NCBI RefSeq assembly: GCF_021018895.1
Contig: NC_079373.1
Location: 18,489,001-18,553,000 of the forward strand
Source of the DNA: Seriola aureovittata
Taxonomy: Eukaryota; Chordata; Actinopteri; Carangiformes; Carangidae
Direction: 5' to 3'
Length of the DNA stretch: 64,000 bases
Positions within the stretch are counted from its first letter, which is position 1; every line of letters begins with the position of its first letter. This document shows, piece after piece, positions 35,601 through 48,348 of the stretch. Position numbers and translations under genes: made by a program. The notes below the pieces were generated by a model that saw only the letters and a list, made by a program, of their open reading frames with translations, was not told the origin of the DNA and searched no databases.

Positions 35601-38059
35601 GCATCAGCTCTCTCTCTGAAGAATTTTATTATTATTATTATTTTTTTTTTTGGCGGGGGGGTTTGAAAGTGAGAATATTTGAGGGCTGTTAGCTTTGTGT
35701 CTCTTAGTAAATATATTGTGAATTTTTTTTCCCACCACATGTCAGTTGCGTACCTGAGCTTCGGAATATCCAACATGTGCCCCCAGCGTCACAGCAGTTC
35801 TGCAGCGGCCGTACATCGTCTCTAATGAGACACGTCTGCTTGTGTTAACCTGTTTGCTAACTCAATATGGTATGGTTTATTCAACAGTGAAGTAAGAAGC
35901 TGTCAGAATCCATTGATTCCTTGGATGAGAAATCCCGCAGCAGCCGTCACCCTGGAAGGCGCGTCGTACAGCTCTTAACCCTTTAGAGAATGGCTGCTCC
36001 TGACAGGGTCAGACTGTTGTCATCTGCGAGCGGTGAGGATCTGACACCAGTAATAAGATAGAGTCTGTGAACGCAGCCTTGGGCTTTGACGACGCTTTGC
36101 CTGTCAGGCTGTGGCAGAGTGTGGACCCTGCATCCTTAAAGGAAAGAGAAGGGGAGCTTCTTTGTGTGAAGACGATCTAGGGTCAGTTTGAGTCAGTTGG
36201 AACTGAGTTCAGAGAATAACTAAGGAGCACGTGAGGACGGAGACACGGAGAAGACAAGATCGCGACTGACCTCCATCTGTCCAACAGAGCGCAATCTTCT
36301 TTATAGTCAAAATAACAGTGTTGTGTGTTGATTCGGCCTGTGGCATTTCTGTTGTGAATATAGATTGGACTTAAGATGAACTAATACTGTGGCAGGCGGG
36401 GATGTGAGCGCGGTGCACAGGTGGCACAGAGAAAGGTGTCGTATTCTTTTGTGTGCAGATGGACCTCATGCAATTTTGAGCAGGGGACATGAATGATGCA
36501 ATTACCATGTCCCAGGGTCCAAGCCAAAACCCATTTCCCACCTTAATGCAGGAAATGTCAGCTTATCATTCCAAAGGAGTTGATTTTTTTGCGAGCATTG
36601 CATACTCTCTCCTTTTCACCAGGAATGAATGCAGAGTGGACCAAATGTATTCAGAACTTCAAATTGAATAAAAGATGTCATTTTTTTTTATGTATGTAAT
36701 ACAAATGGGAAAGAAAATACAATCCCTCTTTTTTTTTTTGGCCGCCTTCAGGGACAAAATGAATTTGTTTACTCAAGTTCAGCAGTTTTCACACAAACAC
36801 AGTACTTAGCACATGCTAGAAGACTTGACTTGCTAATTCCCAGTAAATTAAAGTGTGGATGTTTTCCACCTGTCCCAGATCGCTTTGCAGCTTAATGTGA
36901 GCACTAGATCTGAGAAGTGTCCTCCCATTACTCTACTCCCTGCTTAATATTTTGTCTGTGTCTGTGCTTATGCATTTGTGTGTGTGAGAGAGAGTGTTAT
37001 AGTGGCCTATTAGGAATTGGATTCATGCATGAATGTGTGTGTTTACAAAGGATATAAACATCCCATACACGGAGACTGATTTTAATAATGATTATAAAGC
37101 AGAATAGCTGCTTTGATGCGTGCAGCTTTTCGGCAATTTGTCGTAATTGAGCAAAGTCTACTACAAATATTGGCTGTGGCCAGCATAATGAAATGGTAAC
37201 ACATTTTTTAAAAACTTCGCTGTGATTCTAAGCTGCGCTGACAGGTGCACATCACACAGCTTTAATGTGGGGGGCATCAGCAAAATATTCTGGGCTTAGA
37301 CTTGCAGAACCTGAGGGTGCAGCAAAGAGTTCATGTGCAATTTACATGGTAATATGTTGCACAGGGCATCTGTGATCGTGTGTGTGTGTGTGTGCGTGTG
37401 TGCATATGAAAGCAGTATTGCTTTGGAACGTTAATTAGTCCTGATATGTTTCCCATTTCATCCACAGTTGAACGTTCCCTGTTCACAAACCTTGATCAAT
37501 GTTCACTCATTACAAGCTCCCCCCATCTTTTTTTTCTCTCTCTCTCTCTCTCTCTCTCCCCCTCCCTCCCCGTCTGTCTCTCCCTCTCTCAGCTTGTATA
37601 TGTATTAGCCATTACCCCGCTAATTTACGCTGCGATGGGGAGAGGAAGAAGTGAGCGGAGGGAGTGGAGGAGGAGAACACGGAGCCTGTCTGTTCTTCCT
37701 AATAGCTAAATGTTTTCTGCGGCTTGTTCATGTAACGCCAGCTTGGGAAGCTCTCGTTGACAAAGAGGTTTTAGGATGAAATATAGCAAATTAAGTATGC
37801 TTAATCTCCCTTACTCAGTAAAATAATAGAACTCTAAATGATGGATCATGAGGGTTTTCAGGAGCCCGCGTCACATCTGCTGTCAAAATTTGTCGAAGTT
37901 AAACAGCCCAGGTGTGCACTGATTGGGACTTATTCAAATAGGCTGACAATTGCTTGTTTCAAGTGTGTCTAATCAGAGTTCATTCCCATCCTAATTATTT
38001 GATATGGCTGTTTGCTGTCAGTTATTCATTCTGTTAAGGCTGTGTGCATGCTTCAGATG

Positions 38060-38062
<3 letters not shown>
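32684..38062. other. Intron, microsatellite-poor, no gene seen
   Basis: This is the longest stretch with few simple repeats. It holds an A run (35188-35205), an (ATT)n patch (about 35626-35651), and short CT tracts near 33279-33310 and 37536-37560. Frames such as + 33737-34057 show no domain. Microsatellite-free sub-stretches at about 35940-36480, 37060-37330 and 37740-38040 could hold regulatory DNA, but I see no decisive motif. Confidence 0.45.

Positions 38063-38094
<32 letters not shown>
38063..38094 (+). repeat. Poly-T tract (32 T)
   Basis: This is an uninterrupted T run. It could be the poly-A tail of a retrocopy on the - strand, but no target duplication or retrocopy body is evident beside it. 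Confidence 0.92.
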
Positions 38095-38097
<3 letters not shown>

Positions 38098-38234
38098 TCT
38101 TAAAATGAATATGGATAATAGTATTATGATATTTAGGTTGGACATCAACAGCATCTTAATCATTTGTGCCCTTATTGAATCACAGAAAGTAGGCCATTGT
38201 GATCCTATATAGTAGATGTAGTTGTCACATTGTG

Positions 38235-38236
<2 letters not shown>

Positions 38237-38297
<61 letters not shown>
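38237..38297 (+). repeat. (CA)n microsatellite
   Basis: This is about 30 perfect CA units. Confidence 0.96.
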
Positions 38298-38302
<5 letters not shown>

Positions 38303-38671
38303 TACTGTCCCAGTCATGCTCAAGGTCATGGTCATCCCATCCTCCTTTCTGTTTGTCCCCATTTATCCCATGTATAATGGGAAATGCTGACTGGTTTAGG
38401 ATGTGCATTTTACTCGCCCGTCCCCTCCTGCTCATACAGGCTTTTGTAAACGTGCAAAACCCTCCTGACTACATGCAGGCTTTTGTGCTTTATGGCTTAT
38501 ATGTATGTGTTAACTATTGTGCAGATCATTCAATATAGTAGTGTGCACAAATAAATTCAGTCTCTCAACCCCACACATTGTTCAAAAGAAAGAAAGAAAT
38601 TAAAAATGTGTAGGGGCAAAGCCTGACTGACACCTTCATATTTATTGTTCCTTCTTGGACTGAGACTGTCT

Positions 38672-38681
38672 TGTGTGTGTG

Positions 38682-38716
<35 letters not shown>

Positions 38717-38728
38717 GTTTGTGTTTGT
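38672..38728 (+). repeat. (GT)n microsatellite, interrupted
   Basis: This GT tract has TT interruptions, 375 bases downstream of the opposite-sense CA tract. Confidence 0.92.
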
Positions 38729-38848
38729 GAGTGTCTGATGGGCAAATATAGGGTTAACAACTCCCAATACCTGGGGTCTATAGCTGCCATGACCCTGTCA
38801 GTTAGTGAGGCCAGGTAATTACCTTAGAATGACAAGTCTGGAGGGCAG

Positions 38849-38887
38849 TGTGTGTGTGTGTGTGTTTGTCTGTGTGTGTGTGTGTGT
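38849..38887 (+). repeat. (GT)n microsatellite, interrupted
   Basis: This GT tract has TTGTC interruptions. Confidence 0.88.
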
Positions 38888-39260
38888 ACGCAGGTGGTTT
38901 GCTCGGATGTACAGTAATTGTGCAAAGATAAGTATATGCTTGCAGATTTGTGGTTGCATGAGTTTATATAAGTATATGAAGATTATACAAAGATAATTGT
39001 ATGCAGTGTGTGTGTGTCTGTGTGTGTTTGCAGGTTATATGGGGGGCTGGGAGAGATAGGAGATGGATGGAGTGTGGCAGCATTTCTTATCCCATTCAAT
39101 TCAATTAAACAGGATATATTGACATGTGCAGACGACCACCTGCTTGCGTATGCAAAGCACACAGCAAGGGGCTTCGCTTGACAGCTACTACCCAAATGCA
39201 CCCCTCCCCTAAGATCAGCACATATTGTTGGTGGATAGACATTATTTCCCACAAAACAGA

Positions 39261-39384
39261 CTTCTCTTCTCTTCTCTTCTCTTCTCTTCTCTTCTCTTCT
39301 CTTCTCTTCTCTTCTCTTCTCTTCTCTTCTCTTCTCTTCTCTTCTCTTCTCTTCTCTTCTCTTCTCTTCTCTTCTCTTCTCTTC
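39261..39384 (+). repeat. Perfect (CTTCT)n pentanucleotide array
   Basis: This is about 25 uninterrupted units of CTTCT over 124 bases. It is all-pyrimidine on the + strand and all-purine on the - strand, so it is capable of triplex (H-DNA). The absence of any substitution implies recent expansion or homogenisation. The Arg/Glu-rich and Ser/Leu-rich frames through it are artefacts. Confidence 0.97.
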
Positions 39385-39815
39385 ACCCAGGCTTCACTGA
39401 TTAATTGAATCATATGTGGTGTGAATACACACCGTACTGTTGCTGTAGTTACATACTGTTCACATCCCCCAGTAACATACATTTCTCCCGCTCTCTGTGT
39501 CTACTGTTCATGTCATGCATTCAGTTTACAGTTTTTTGTGCCTTTGTTTTGTTTTTCAGTGTGGGTGCATTTATCTCAGGTTCTTGTAAGACGAACCCAG
39601 GCTTCCTTAATAGGAGCTATTGTCACAGACATAAAGTGATGAGACTCAAAGGGGGAGAAGACAAAAAATTTTGTTGCCTTGCCTTTGCTAATGATCACAG
39701 ACATTTCTTTAACAACGTCTCCATGTATCTCTCCTCAGGCCATTTGTTTGTTCTCCATGCTACACACTCATCTAATTTCTCCCACTTGTGTGCAGTGTCC
39801 GTTTCTGTTGCACGA

Positions 39816-39819
<4 letters not shown>

Positions 39820-39873
<54 letters not shown>
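39820..39873 (+). repeat. (GT)n microsatellite
   Basis: This is about 27 perfect GT units. Confidence 0.96.
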
Positions 39874-39882
<9 letters not shown>

Positions 39883-42350
39883 GGTAGGTGTACACCTCAA
39901 CATGTTTATTTGTATTGCATTTGTGTCCCTGGAGATTTAAGCTACTCAGCTCCCGTCATGGTTTCAGCACTGAGGTGGGATTTATTCAAGTATGTGTTCA
40001 AAATGACGCCTCCAGCATCGCATATTACAACACCTTAATCCACAGTGGGTTATACAGAGGAGGAGAGGAAGGAGAAGAGAGAGATTGAGGACAGACAGGA
40101 CAAGAATAAAGGTGCAGGAACAAAGGCAAGGAGCAGGAGGAAGAGGGAAAGTAGGAGACAGAGCATAGAAGGCTGGAGATTAGGACAGAATCAGAGAGAA
40201 TGACTACAGAAGTTAAAACTGGATTACAGGTTGTGCATAGTTGTAGTCATCAGAGACTCCATTAATGGGTGCTAGTAGCATTACTGCAGTACCGGTTCTC
40301 AAGAAATGTCTATAAAATATGGCGTAAACCCTCCTTATTTTGTTGTGCAGTTGCACAATTAAATTTTGAATTTTAAATTTTTGTTTTTGATTGATGATGT
40401 TTGGCAGAAAAACACTTGCTGCTTAGCAGGTGCATAAATATTTGGCTGTTTTCCACTGTATTTTTTATAAGTATCTGTCATGTTCATTCAAAGTTTAAAA
40501 AGGTGCTAAAGGCCCACTCATCCGATCTGTCTTGCAGCAGTGTGCTTGTCTTTGTACATGCATGTGTTTCTGTTTCTATACATTTTTTTTTTTTTTGTTC
40601 ATTTGGACTGTTAACGACTGTTGTAGTCACAGATATAGACAAACCACATGACATCATGGATGTGGAAGCTAGTATTATTTCTCTCACCTTGATTGACAGA
40701 ACAAGGAATGGCAGATAATGTTGTGGACAAGTAGTAGAGGAGCTTAGTAGGTGTTTTCTAGGGCAGGGAGTGTTGGGTTTAAGAGCTACTGTTGTATGGT
40801 CTTTGTAGTAAATCTAATGTGGTATCTCTTTGGCAGGCTTTAATACAACAGTGCCTCCAGCTACATCTCTCTCTGAAAACGTGTTGTAGGCCTACTACAT
40901 TTGTTTTGTTTAAAGATTTTAGGAATCGGGATGTGAAAACAAATAGAGAAGTGGATGTTCGGTGAGAAGCTCCCAGGAAATTGGAGAATGAGAAGCAAAA
41001 AAGAGAATATTTATAAGGAGAGAGTGGATTTAGAGGAGAGATCAGGCCAGGTCTATAGGTGGTGATAAGGAGAGGCAGAGCTTTGTAAAATTCTGTCTCT
41101 GCCCTCTCGCCAACCCTCAGGCCTGATCCCATTCTGTCTTTGCTCTCAGTGCTGCGTTTAGTCCTGCACACTTCACACACTCTGCAGAATGTTGATCGTG
41201 TGTGATTCTGCACAACCGCCGATCATATTCAATACCAATGTTTTTTAACGTTCAGTGGCACTTTAAAATAATTATTCCTGTATCCATGCATGGCTCAGAA
41301 TATAAATGATGTTCTGCAAAATGGTCTAAAATATGAATGTAATTCCTTGGGAGATGGGAGGCCGGTTTTCCTTCTTAACCCTGCGTTCCCCTCCTGCAGC
41401 CCCATCCCCCAGCCCCCTCCCCTCTTCATCCCATCCTCTTTTCTGCCTGTTGAGTTCTTGAGAAAGATATCTCTCCTGACCACACATCATGCTTTAATCT
41501 CATTCATGCTCCCTTTTTTTCATAGCAGCTTCTGAGTGGGCAGTCACTGGTGTGGACTATTTGCTGTACTTTTGCAATTCCTCCTGGGCTTGAACTGTTT
41601 TTTTTAAATTTTTTTTTTAGCTCTAATTCTGTGTTTGTGCGCAACCTTTAGTCCCATGTTCACAATAAGGGAAACTAATTTAAAGGGCTTCCAAGTGTAA
41701 TCTTTTAAGCTACACCTCTACTTAATAATACCTCTCCTGTGATTGCCTGTGAGGGGCTATTTAAGATGCTTGTTTCTGGGACTTAGACATTTCATAATCA
41801 CTCTATGATCTCATTTCATGGGCTTAGGCTTCTTTTATTCAGTGGGGCGCTGGCAGGGAGGAGCAGCGAGTTTCATATTCATCTTTAGCATCAAAAACAA
41901 GGGGGGTCTTAAATATACTGGAATGAAAATCTTCCAAATGGATTAATGTTAAAATAATAGTCATATGTAACACTGAGCGATAGGGCTGAAATCAGTACCA
42001 CAATATTACTGAGAATATTTTGCCTGCATCATTTTAGATAGTGGAAAATGTTTGTAAAATTACACTTAAAGTAATGATGATTAAATCAGTGACCTATGTC
42101 ATATTTTTATGGATTAAATCAGACAAAATGCATGTATAAAACTAACTGTCAGTTACAGCTTGCATGGAAGCTTTAATTTGGACTCAACAGCATGGTGTGA
42201 TCATATTGTCAAGATATGATTGCATCAAATGTTTATATATGTTGGAGCTGAATTATGATATAATTATGATATTAGGTTTACTGTGCTCTCTGGGTCATTG
42301 TCATTCTGGTTAGTCAAAGCAGAAATCTGTATCTCGAATCAATCTGCTTT
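39874..42350. other. Intron, no gene seen
   Basis: There is a purine-rich patch at 40055-40200, then mixed sequence. About 41640-41900 is free of simple repeats and of high complexity, a possible conserved stretch. The AT-rich 41940-42300 may contain decayed repeat sequence that I cannot assign. Confidence 0.45.
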
Positions 42351-42673
42351 CTGCAGATTGATACCATTCTCAAATATATACTCTTAAGCATAAAGCTGCC
42401 GCCAAGAAATACAACAAATCCCAACAAACAAGATATTACATATTAATTAGTGACATTTAGAGTTGCTGGTGGGTGGATTTTGTTACCTTTTGACAAAGCC
42501 AGGCTAGCTGTTCCCCTCATTTCCAGCTGTCATGCTAAGCTAAGCAAAGCTAACTGGCTGCAGGCTGTGGCCATATATTTACTGGACAGAAATGAGAGTG
42601 AGATTGCTCTCATATAACTTTCTGCAAGAAAGTGAATAAGTGTAATCCCCGAAATCAAAAACTGTTCCTTCAA
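42351..42673 (+). mobile_element. Fold-back MITE-like repeat (GCTAAGCTAA family), copy 2
   Basis: It shares GGTGGGTGGATTTTGTTACC and the following AAGCCAGGCTAGCT with the copy at 56233-56490, and the GCTAAGCTAAGC and AACTGGCTGC blocks with the copy at 27616. It ends with the typical CTGCAAGAAAGTGAATAAGTG block and CTGTTCCTTCA. A left arm with AGATTGATACCATTCTCA is present at 42355 onward. Confidence 0.65.
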
Positions 42674-43144
42674 GTTTCTTTTCAAAGAGGCAAAGAAAAG
42701 CTTATTATGCAGACGTTTCATCTATTAACTGTGGAATTGTGGCGTTTATTTGTTGTTGGTGACTGTAAATGTAAAGATATTTCTCCAACACGATCGTTGG
42801 GAGAACGTTGAAACGAACTGCTTTCAGTAGGGATGAGAGGTTAGCTTGCTGCAAAATGAGTCACATCGCATACTGAAGTAGATGTGGGGCCAGAGCTGAG
42901 GCAAAGAGAGAAAATGAGAAAGGGGGTTTTATTTTAGGATGAAAAAAAAGAGAGGGGATCTAATCCAGAGCTATTCTCCCCCTTCTCACTCATTGCTGCT
43001 TCCCCAGACAGATTACTGGGCTTTGAAGGCGCCCTCTGCAGAGGCAGATTTTTAAAATGGGGGCCATTGGATGGGATTGAGAGGGGTGGAGGCGGTGGGG
43101 TTGGGGGATGGAGAGAGGATAGGATATAACTCAGAGAGGGAGAT

Positions 43145-43148
<4 letters not shown>

Positions 43149-43212
<64 letters not shown>
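43149..43212 (+). repeat. (GA)n microsatellite
   Basis: This is about 32 perfect GA units. Confidence 0.96.
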
Positions 43213-43215
<3 letters not shown>

Positions 43216-45404
43216 ATGAGTCTTTATCAGTGTATGTTTGTGTACTGTATGTTCCCATGTGCAGGTATTTATTCAAAGTGATAAACGTTTGAAAGGTATG
43301 ACAGAGCAGCCTCAGCCACTCTTATCCATCCCCTCATTTCTTTCCACCTTCCCTCCCCTCCTTCCCTCCCGCTTCATTCCCCTGTGACGTGGTATAGTTA
43401 TAATCCACTCAGACATGTTCTGATGTTTTTTGCTTTCTGTTGAGTGTTGGCACTCACCCACACACTCTTTCACTCCCTCTCTCTAAATCCCTCACTCTGT
43501 CTATTTCTACTGTCCCCAGAGAGAGAGAGTGAGAGAGCTACAGTATAGTCTGCTGTCTTTGTGGCAGCCATTATATGAATCTGCTGTTTGTTTATTTGTT
43601 TTTTTCTGTTTGTTTGTTCATCTGTGTATCTAGTAAAGATGGCATGATAATGTGTGTCTGTGTATTTTTTTTTTTTTTTTGCTGGTGTGAACATCCATCT
43701 GAGTACATGTATCTTGTCAGATGGAGAGTAAATGTTGTATTTCTGTGTGTAATATGTTTCCTGTATGACTGTGTATCTTAGCATGTTTCTACACGTGTGA
43801 TTCTGTGTGTGGCTGCTGGGTGCTGTGTGGTCCACAGTGGGTGCTCCTTGTACACTGCAGGCCAGGTGTCTCTCCTCTCTGCTTCTTTGCTTCCCAGAGC
43901 CCCGCAGGCTGTTTGATCGCAGGACGAACTGTGAATGTGTTTGTTTTGACGTTGTATGCCCACTGTTTTTTTCCCTGCCAGTTAAATCCAAAAGTAGAGT
44001 ATCACAAGGCCAAAAGACTGAAGGTATAAGCTACATTGAATACACTTCATTTAGAAATCAAGAGACACCACATCATCCACATGTGTGGAGTGCACTGATC
44101 AATAATAGCAAACTTCATTATAACATTATGTTGAATGTAGGGCTGGGTATCACACCTGAGTACCTTTTGGCTACCGATCAAACCCTGTCTGCAGCGCACA
44201 GTATCCAAAACTGTTGGGTGTTGAGCTGGCACTGAATTTCTGGTTGGACTTGTCATCTTCTACAACCCTGGTAGCTTTGGGTAGTCCTTGGTTCTCATCC
44301 CGCTGGGGCCCTTTGTTGCATCTCTCTTTTTCATCTCCTATCATCTCTATGACAAAGGCTTCAAATGCCCCATGAAAATACTGTGGGAGAATTTTAAATT
44401 AGTGTAACTACTTTATACAGACGTATATTGCAACTTGTCGTCAGATTACTGTTTTTAAGAACTTTGGGCTTTTTCTTTAGGAGGATATGTTTATATAAGG
44501 TATTATTATTATTATTATCATTATTATTATTATTATTTCATATTGGCATTAGTATTTCAGAACTTCAAAGTATGCCCAGCCTAAAGTGAATGATATATGG
44601 CAACTAGAATCAACACACAATTTATGAAAATTAAATATTGTTGCATATCTTGAACTAAATGAAGATGATAGTGTGATAAGTCTGGCTGTTTTTGTGTTCT
44701 ATAGGTAATGACTTTGTACTCACCTACATGCCTACTAATCATATCTACATCAGCATGTCTACATTTACCTAAATGTATGAATTTATAGTCCATATAATTT
44801 TGTATAACACATCTAAGCTGTCGCACTGTCAGGTATTGTTCCTGAATGAGCTGCAGTACAGAGCTATGTGTGTTTGCTGTTTTCATGTTGAATGTTGTTC
44901 AAACCTCTGTTCCCACTTCTGCATTCTTCACCACAAAGTTAGATTCAGCCTAGAGTCACACAAAACGTTGTGTATCTGCCTCATTGCAAGTGTTTTCCTT
45001 TCGTTGCAGTGGGATGTCTGACTACCAATGAATGGATTAGCAGATTCAGGTCACACTCTCCATTGCTGTCATTTTCTGCTCTGTTCTCGTTGGTTATCCA
45101 TTCATTGTTGCTGAATAAAATCTAAACACCAATGTCTGCCTCACTGACTGATACATACCTCCCAGGCGTGAGAATACCCACAATGCAACACTCGGCGTTG
45201 CTAATCCTATAGGCTGCTGACGAATCACCAGCGCCGCGCGGCATGCGTCACAGCCGAGCTGGGTGCCAGAACAAGGCGAGGCTAAATGCTTAACTACACC
45301 TTAAGCTTGTCAGATATGAATGAGCTGGAGGACACAGAATGGAGCTGGGCCTAGATTAGTGGCTCTTGCAAGAACGCGGGAGTGTGTGTGGTTCCCCCGC
45401 ATGC

Positions 45405-45405
<1 letters not shown>
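43213..45405. other. Intron, no gene seen
   Basis: It contains an (ATT)n tract at 44500-44537 and T runs near 43667-43680. At 44135-44260 a stretch beginning GGGCTGGGTATCA resembles the ends of another common teleost MITE family. That assignment is weak. Confidence 0.4.
44500..44537 (+). repeat. (ATT)n trinucleotide repeat
   Basis: This is about twelve ATT units with one C substitution. Confidence 0.9.
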
Positions 45406-45441
<36 letters not shown>

Positions 45442-45446
45442 TGTGT
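45406..45446 (+). repeat. (GT)n microsatellite
   Basis: This is a GT tract with one GG interruption. Confidence 0.9.
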
Positions 45447-45966
45447 ATCTCTGCGGTATGTTAGTATCAGGGACTATGTGGGTGTTGTTTGAGGGGAGAA
45501 CCTCCCCGCTCCTGCAGTGAAGTTGAATTAGCAGAGCTTATGGAACGATTTCATGTTAATACTGCCAAATACAGTTCCTTAATCTACCGTGATTCCCTGT
45601 GCAGCACGGTCTTACTGCTTAAGAATACCCTGATTACTCTTCTATTGCATACATTAACTTTTACTCCCCTCTGAGTTAAAAGCAGGAGTGGAGAGAGGTT
45701 TTGGAGAGCTGCACGGACCCAAAGGCAAGGAACATTAAAGGAGAAGAGGAGGCTGTATTACATAAAATAAGGCAAACGTAGAGAATGATGCTTCCAAAAT
45801 CATCAGTAAACTGATAGCTGATTGTTTGGTACTGTTTTGTCCACAGTGATAAACACAATGGTGTACATGCTCTGCCTTTCGGTTGACAACTTGCCGCAAC
45901 TTGCAAAACCATCAGAGAGCAGCCAGGCATTTTGATTCCCATTTAAGAACAAGCAGGGCAACAATG

Positions 45967-45973
45967 CTACTAC

Positions 45974-46012
<39 letters not shown>

Positions 46013-46030
46013 ACACACACACACACACAC

Positions 46031-46061
<31 letters not shown>
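45967..46061 (+). repeat. Compound (CTA)n-(CA)n microsatellite
   Basis: About fourteen CTA/ACT units (one AAT variant) join directly to a CA tract with one AA slip. The shared CA at the junction suggests the second repeat was seeded from the first. Confidence 0.93.
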
Positions 46062-46064
<3 letters not shown>

Positions 46065-46729
46065 CATAATTTACCTCCATTGACTTGGTTACATGGGTAA
46101 AGTTGGAGGGGGGGCAGAGGCGAAGGAGGGGGTTCAGGGCCTAGGATTTAATTTCCGCTTTGCACTGTGAGATAAGTCAAGCTTAATGAGCTGACAGAGA
46201 GAGATGGAGGGAGCAGAGGAGCTATGAGAGCTGGGGCACGGAGAACAGGGGAGTTGAGAGGAGGAGAGAGGAAGGGCAGGAAGGGCGGAGGAGGAGGGTA
46301 AGTGGTTGTGGAAAAAAAGTGGGATCCTGCAGGTCCTGTCAGGCTAGATACATGAAGAGAGGAGAGCAGCAGAGGGAGAGGTGATGAAGGAGCGAGGGGT
46401 AAAAGTCTTCTGTCAGCCCTGCGATCCCTTTGTAACTGTGTGTGTGTGTGCCTGTGTGTGAGATCGAGAATTTTCATTATGTCAAAAATCCAAAGTGTAG
46501 ATAGCCTGTATTCACACACACATTCCTCAGGGAGTTGTTGAACGATTTAAACGCTTGCTACTCTCTCTCTCTCTGTCTCTCTCACTCTGCGTGTGTGTGT
46601 GTGTGTCTGTCTGTCTGTGTCTATAGAGACTCTCAGATGAACCCTACTGATTCCTACTATGCTGACAGTAGCTTCAGGACTTTTGCTGACAGCAGCTTAT
46701 TTACTGAGTGTTTTGTATTTTCTTTTTTC

Positions 46730-46772
<43 letters not shown>
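46730..46772 (+). repeat. (GT)n microsatellite
   Basis: This GT tract has one TTG interruption. A CT tract lies nearby at about 46560-46580. Confidence 0.9.
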
Positions 46773-47965
46773 CTGCCTGCTTCTGTTCTTCAGTGATTCT
46801 GTGGTTATAAAGTTTCTCTTCACTTCATAGGTTTTAATATTAGTATTAATCAAAATCATATACAAATATGATATTAAAGTTAAGATTATGTACGTATGTT
46901 AGGTGTGAATTCAGTGAAATGAAACTGTGCTTCCGTTGGTTCCTTTATGAAACTGTCTGTGTGTGTCTGTGTGTGTGTCTGTCTCTACTCAGCTGGCTGA
47001 TCCAAGCAATCCTGGCCTGGGCTAAATGAGGTTTCCCCCCTCTGCGATTACAACTTACCAGTAATTAAAAAAATAAAATAATGGCAGGAAGTGGAGGGGG
47101 GAGGTGAAAATTGTAACAGATATGAAATTAACAGGTACAGACTTGGGGTGAGAGGTTGTCAGCTGCAGGGAATCAGGGAATAGCACTTGAAAGCGGGTGA
47201 AAGGTCACTCCTGGAGACTTAAAGGAGCTGTCCCAGTGCTGTTTGCATAAGCCGACACTAGGAGCTCTCCGTGGTGCTGAAGGAAGCATGAGCTCCCTTT
47301 GCTTCCTCTCGCAGTCCTTTCCTTCTTTAAGACAAATCCAGAGCTGTATTGACATCACTTCACATTATTGCAAGGTGCCAATAAATCCTCCCTTTATTGG
47401 ACCTCATGTATTGATCCATTTTTTTTCTTTCTAACTCTCTTTGCCCATTGCTGCTTAATCCCTGCTATTTTTTTCCCCTCTCGCTCTCTCCTTCTTCTTT
47501 ATTGGGAGGGAAATGTCAAGCTCTATCTCTGTTGCGAGTCCGTGAACTCTGTAGAGGGAGAGGGGAATGGTCTGAGGGAGGAGGGGGGAGTGCTGTGACC
47601 CCCTTCTCTTGGGCTTAAAGTGAGAGATTTGCCTAAATGCCAGCCAGGCTTTGATGGTGGCACCGATAGGATTGAGGCAAAGGGAATGATATTTACATTT
47701 TCACTATGGCCTCATCATGGTCAGAGGGAGATACAGCTAATTATTGCTGGGCCAACAGTGTCCACAGTTTGTGCTTTAATGCTATGCTTCTCTTTGAACA
47801 CGTACATTTGTGAGTAAATGCTTCTCTTTGTGTTGCTTGTTATTGATATGATGTCGCATGCACACAGGCACGTATCTGAAAATGCTAAACAGGTGGGAGA
47901 TAAGCTTGAATGATTTGCTGTGTGTTCCCCTGAGATGTGACTCCCGATGTGTGATGATTTGTGAA

Positions 47966-47968
<3 letters not shown>
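46773..47968. other. Intron, no gene seen
   Basis: This is mixed sequence with no recognised exon, RNA or transposon. Confidence 0.45.

Positions 47969-48026
<58 letters not shown>
47969..48026 (+). repeat. (GT)n-(GA)n compound microsatellite
   Basis: About 24 GT units are followed by a short GA run. A long opposite-sense CA tract begins 110 bases later. Confidence 0.95.
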
Positions 48027-48135
48027 AGGTGTGGATGTGATGTTAATCAGGCTGTCACGCTAAGAAAGAGTCCTGCAGGGAAAAGCCTGTTGTGTCTGGA
48101 GTTCTCCACAGGACACCCCTTCACAAACATACATT

Positions 48136-48151
48136 CACACACACACACACA

Positions 48152-48202
<51 letters not shown>
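48136..48202 (+). repeat. (CA)n microsatellite with (CATA)n end
   Basis: A CA tract with one CT interruption passes into TACATACATACATACA. Confidence 0.95.
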
Positions 48203-48204
<2 letters not shown>

Positions 48205-48348
48205 ACATACATACATACACAGTCGTTTCTCTTTATTTTCTTTGCTCAAAGAACCTCGGTGCTGAGTTCTCTGATCTTGAAAGTTAAACTGAGTCAATCA
48301 GAAAGTGTCTGTCAGGTCTTCCTGTATAAGTAGAGGATGTCAGTCTGT

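Noticed and set aside
38063..38094. Poly-T as the tail of a processed pseudogene on the - strand
   Set aside because: No gene-like sequence or target duplication is seen next to it. The T run at 49562-49589 was rejected for the same reason.
39105..39482. Frame encoding a long Lys-Arg-Arg-Glu-Glu repeat
   Set aside because: It is the direct reading of the CTTCT array on the - strand and not a protein repeat gene.
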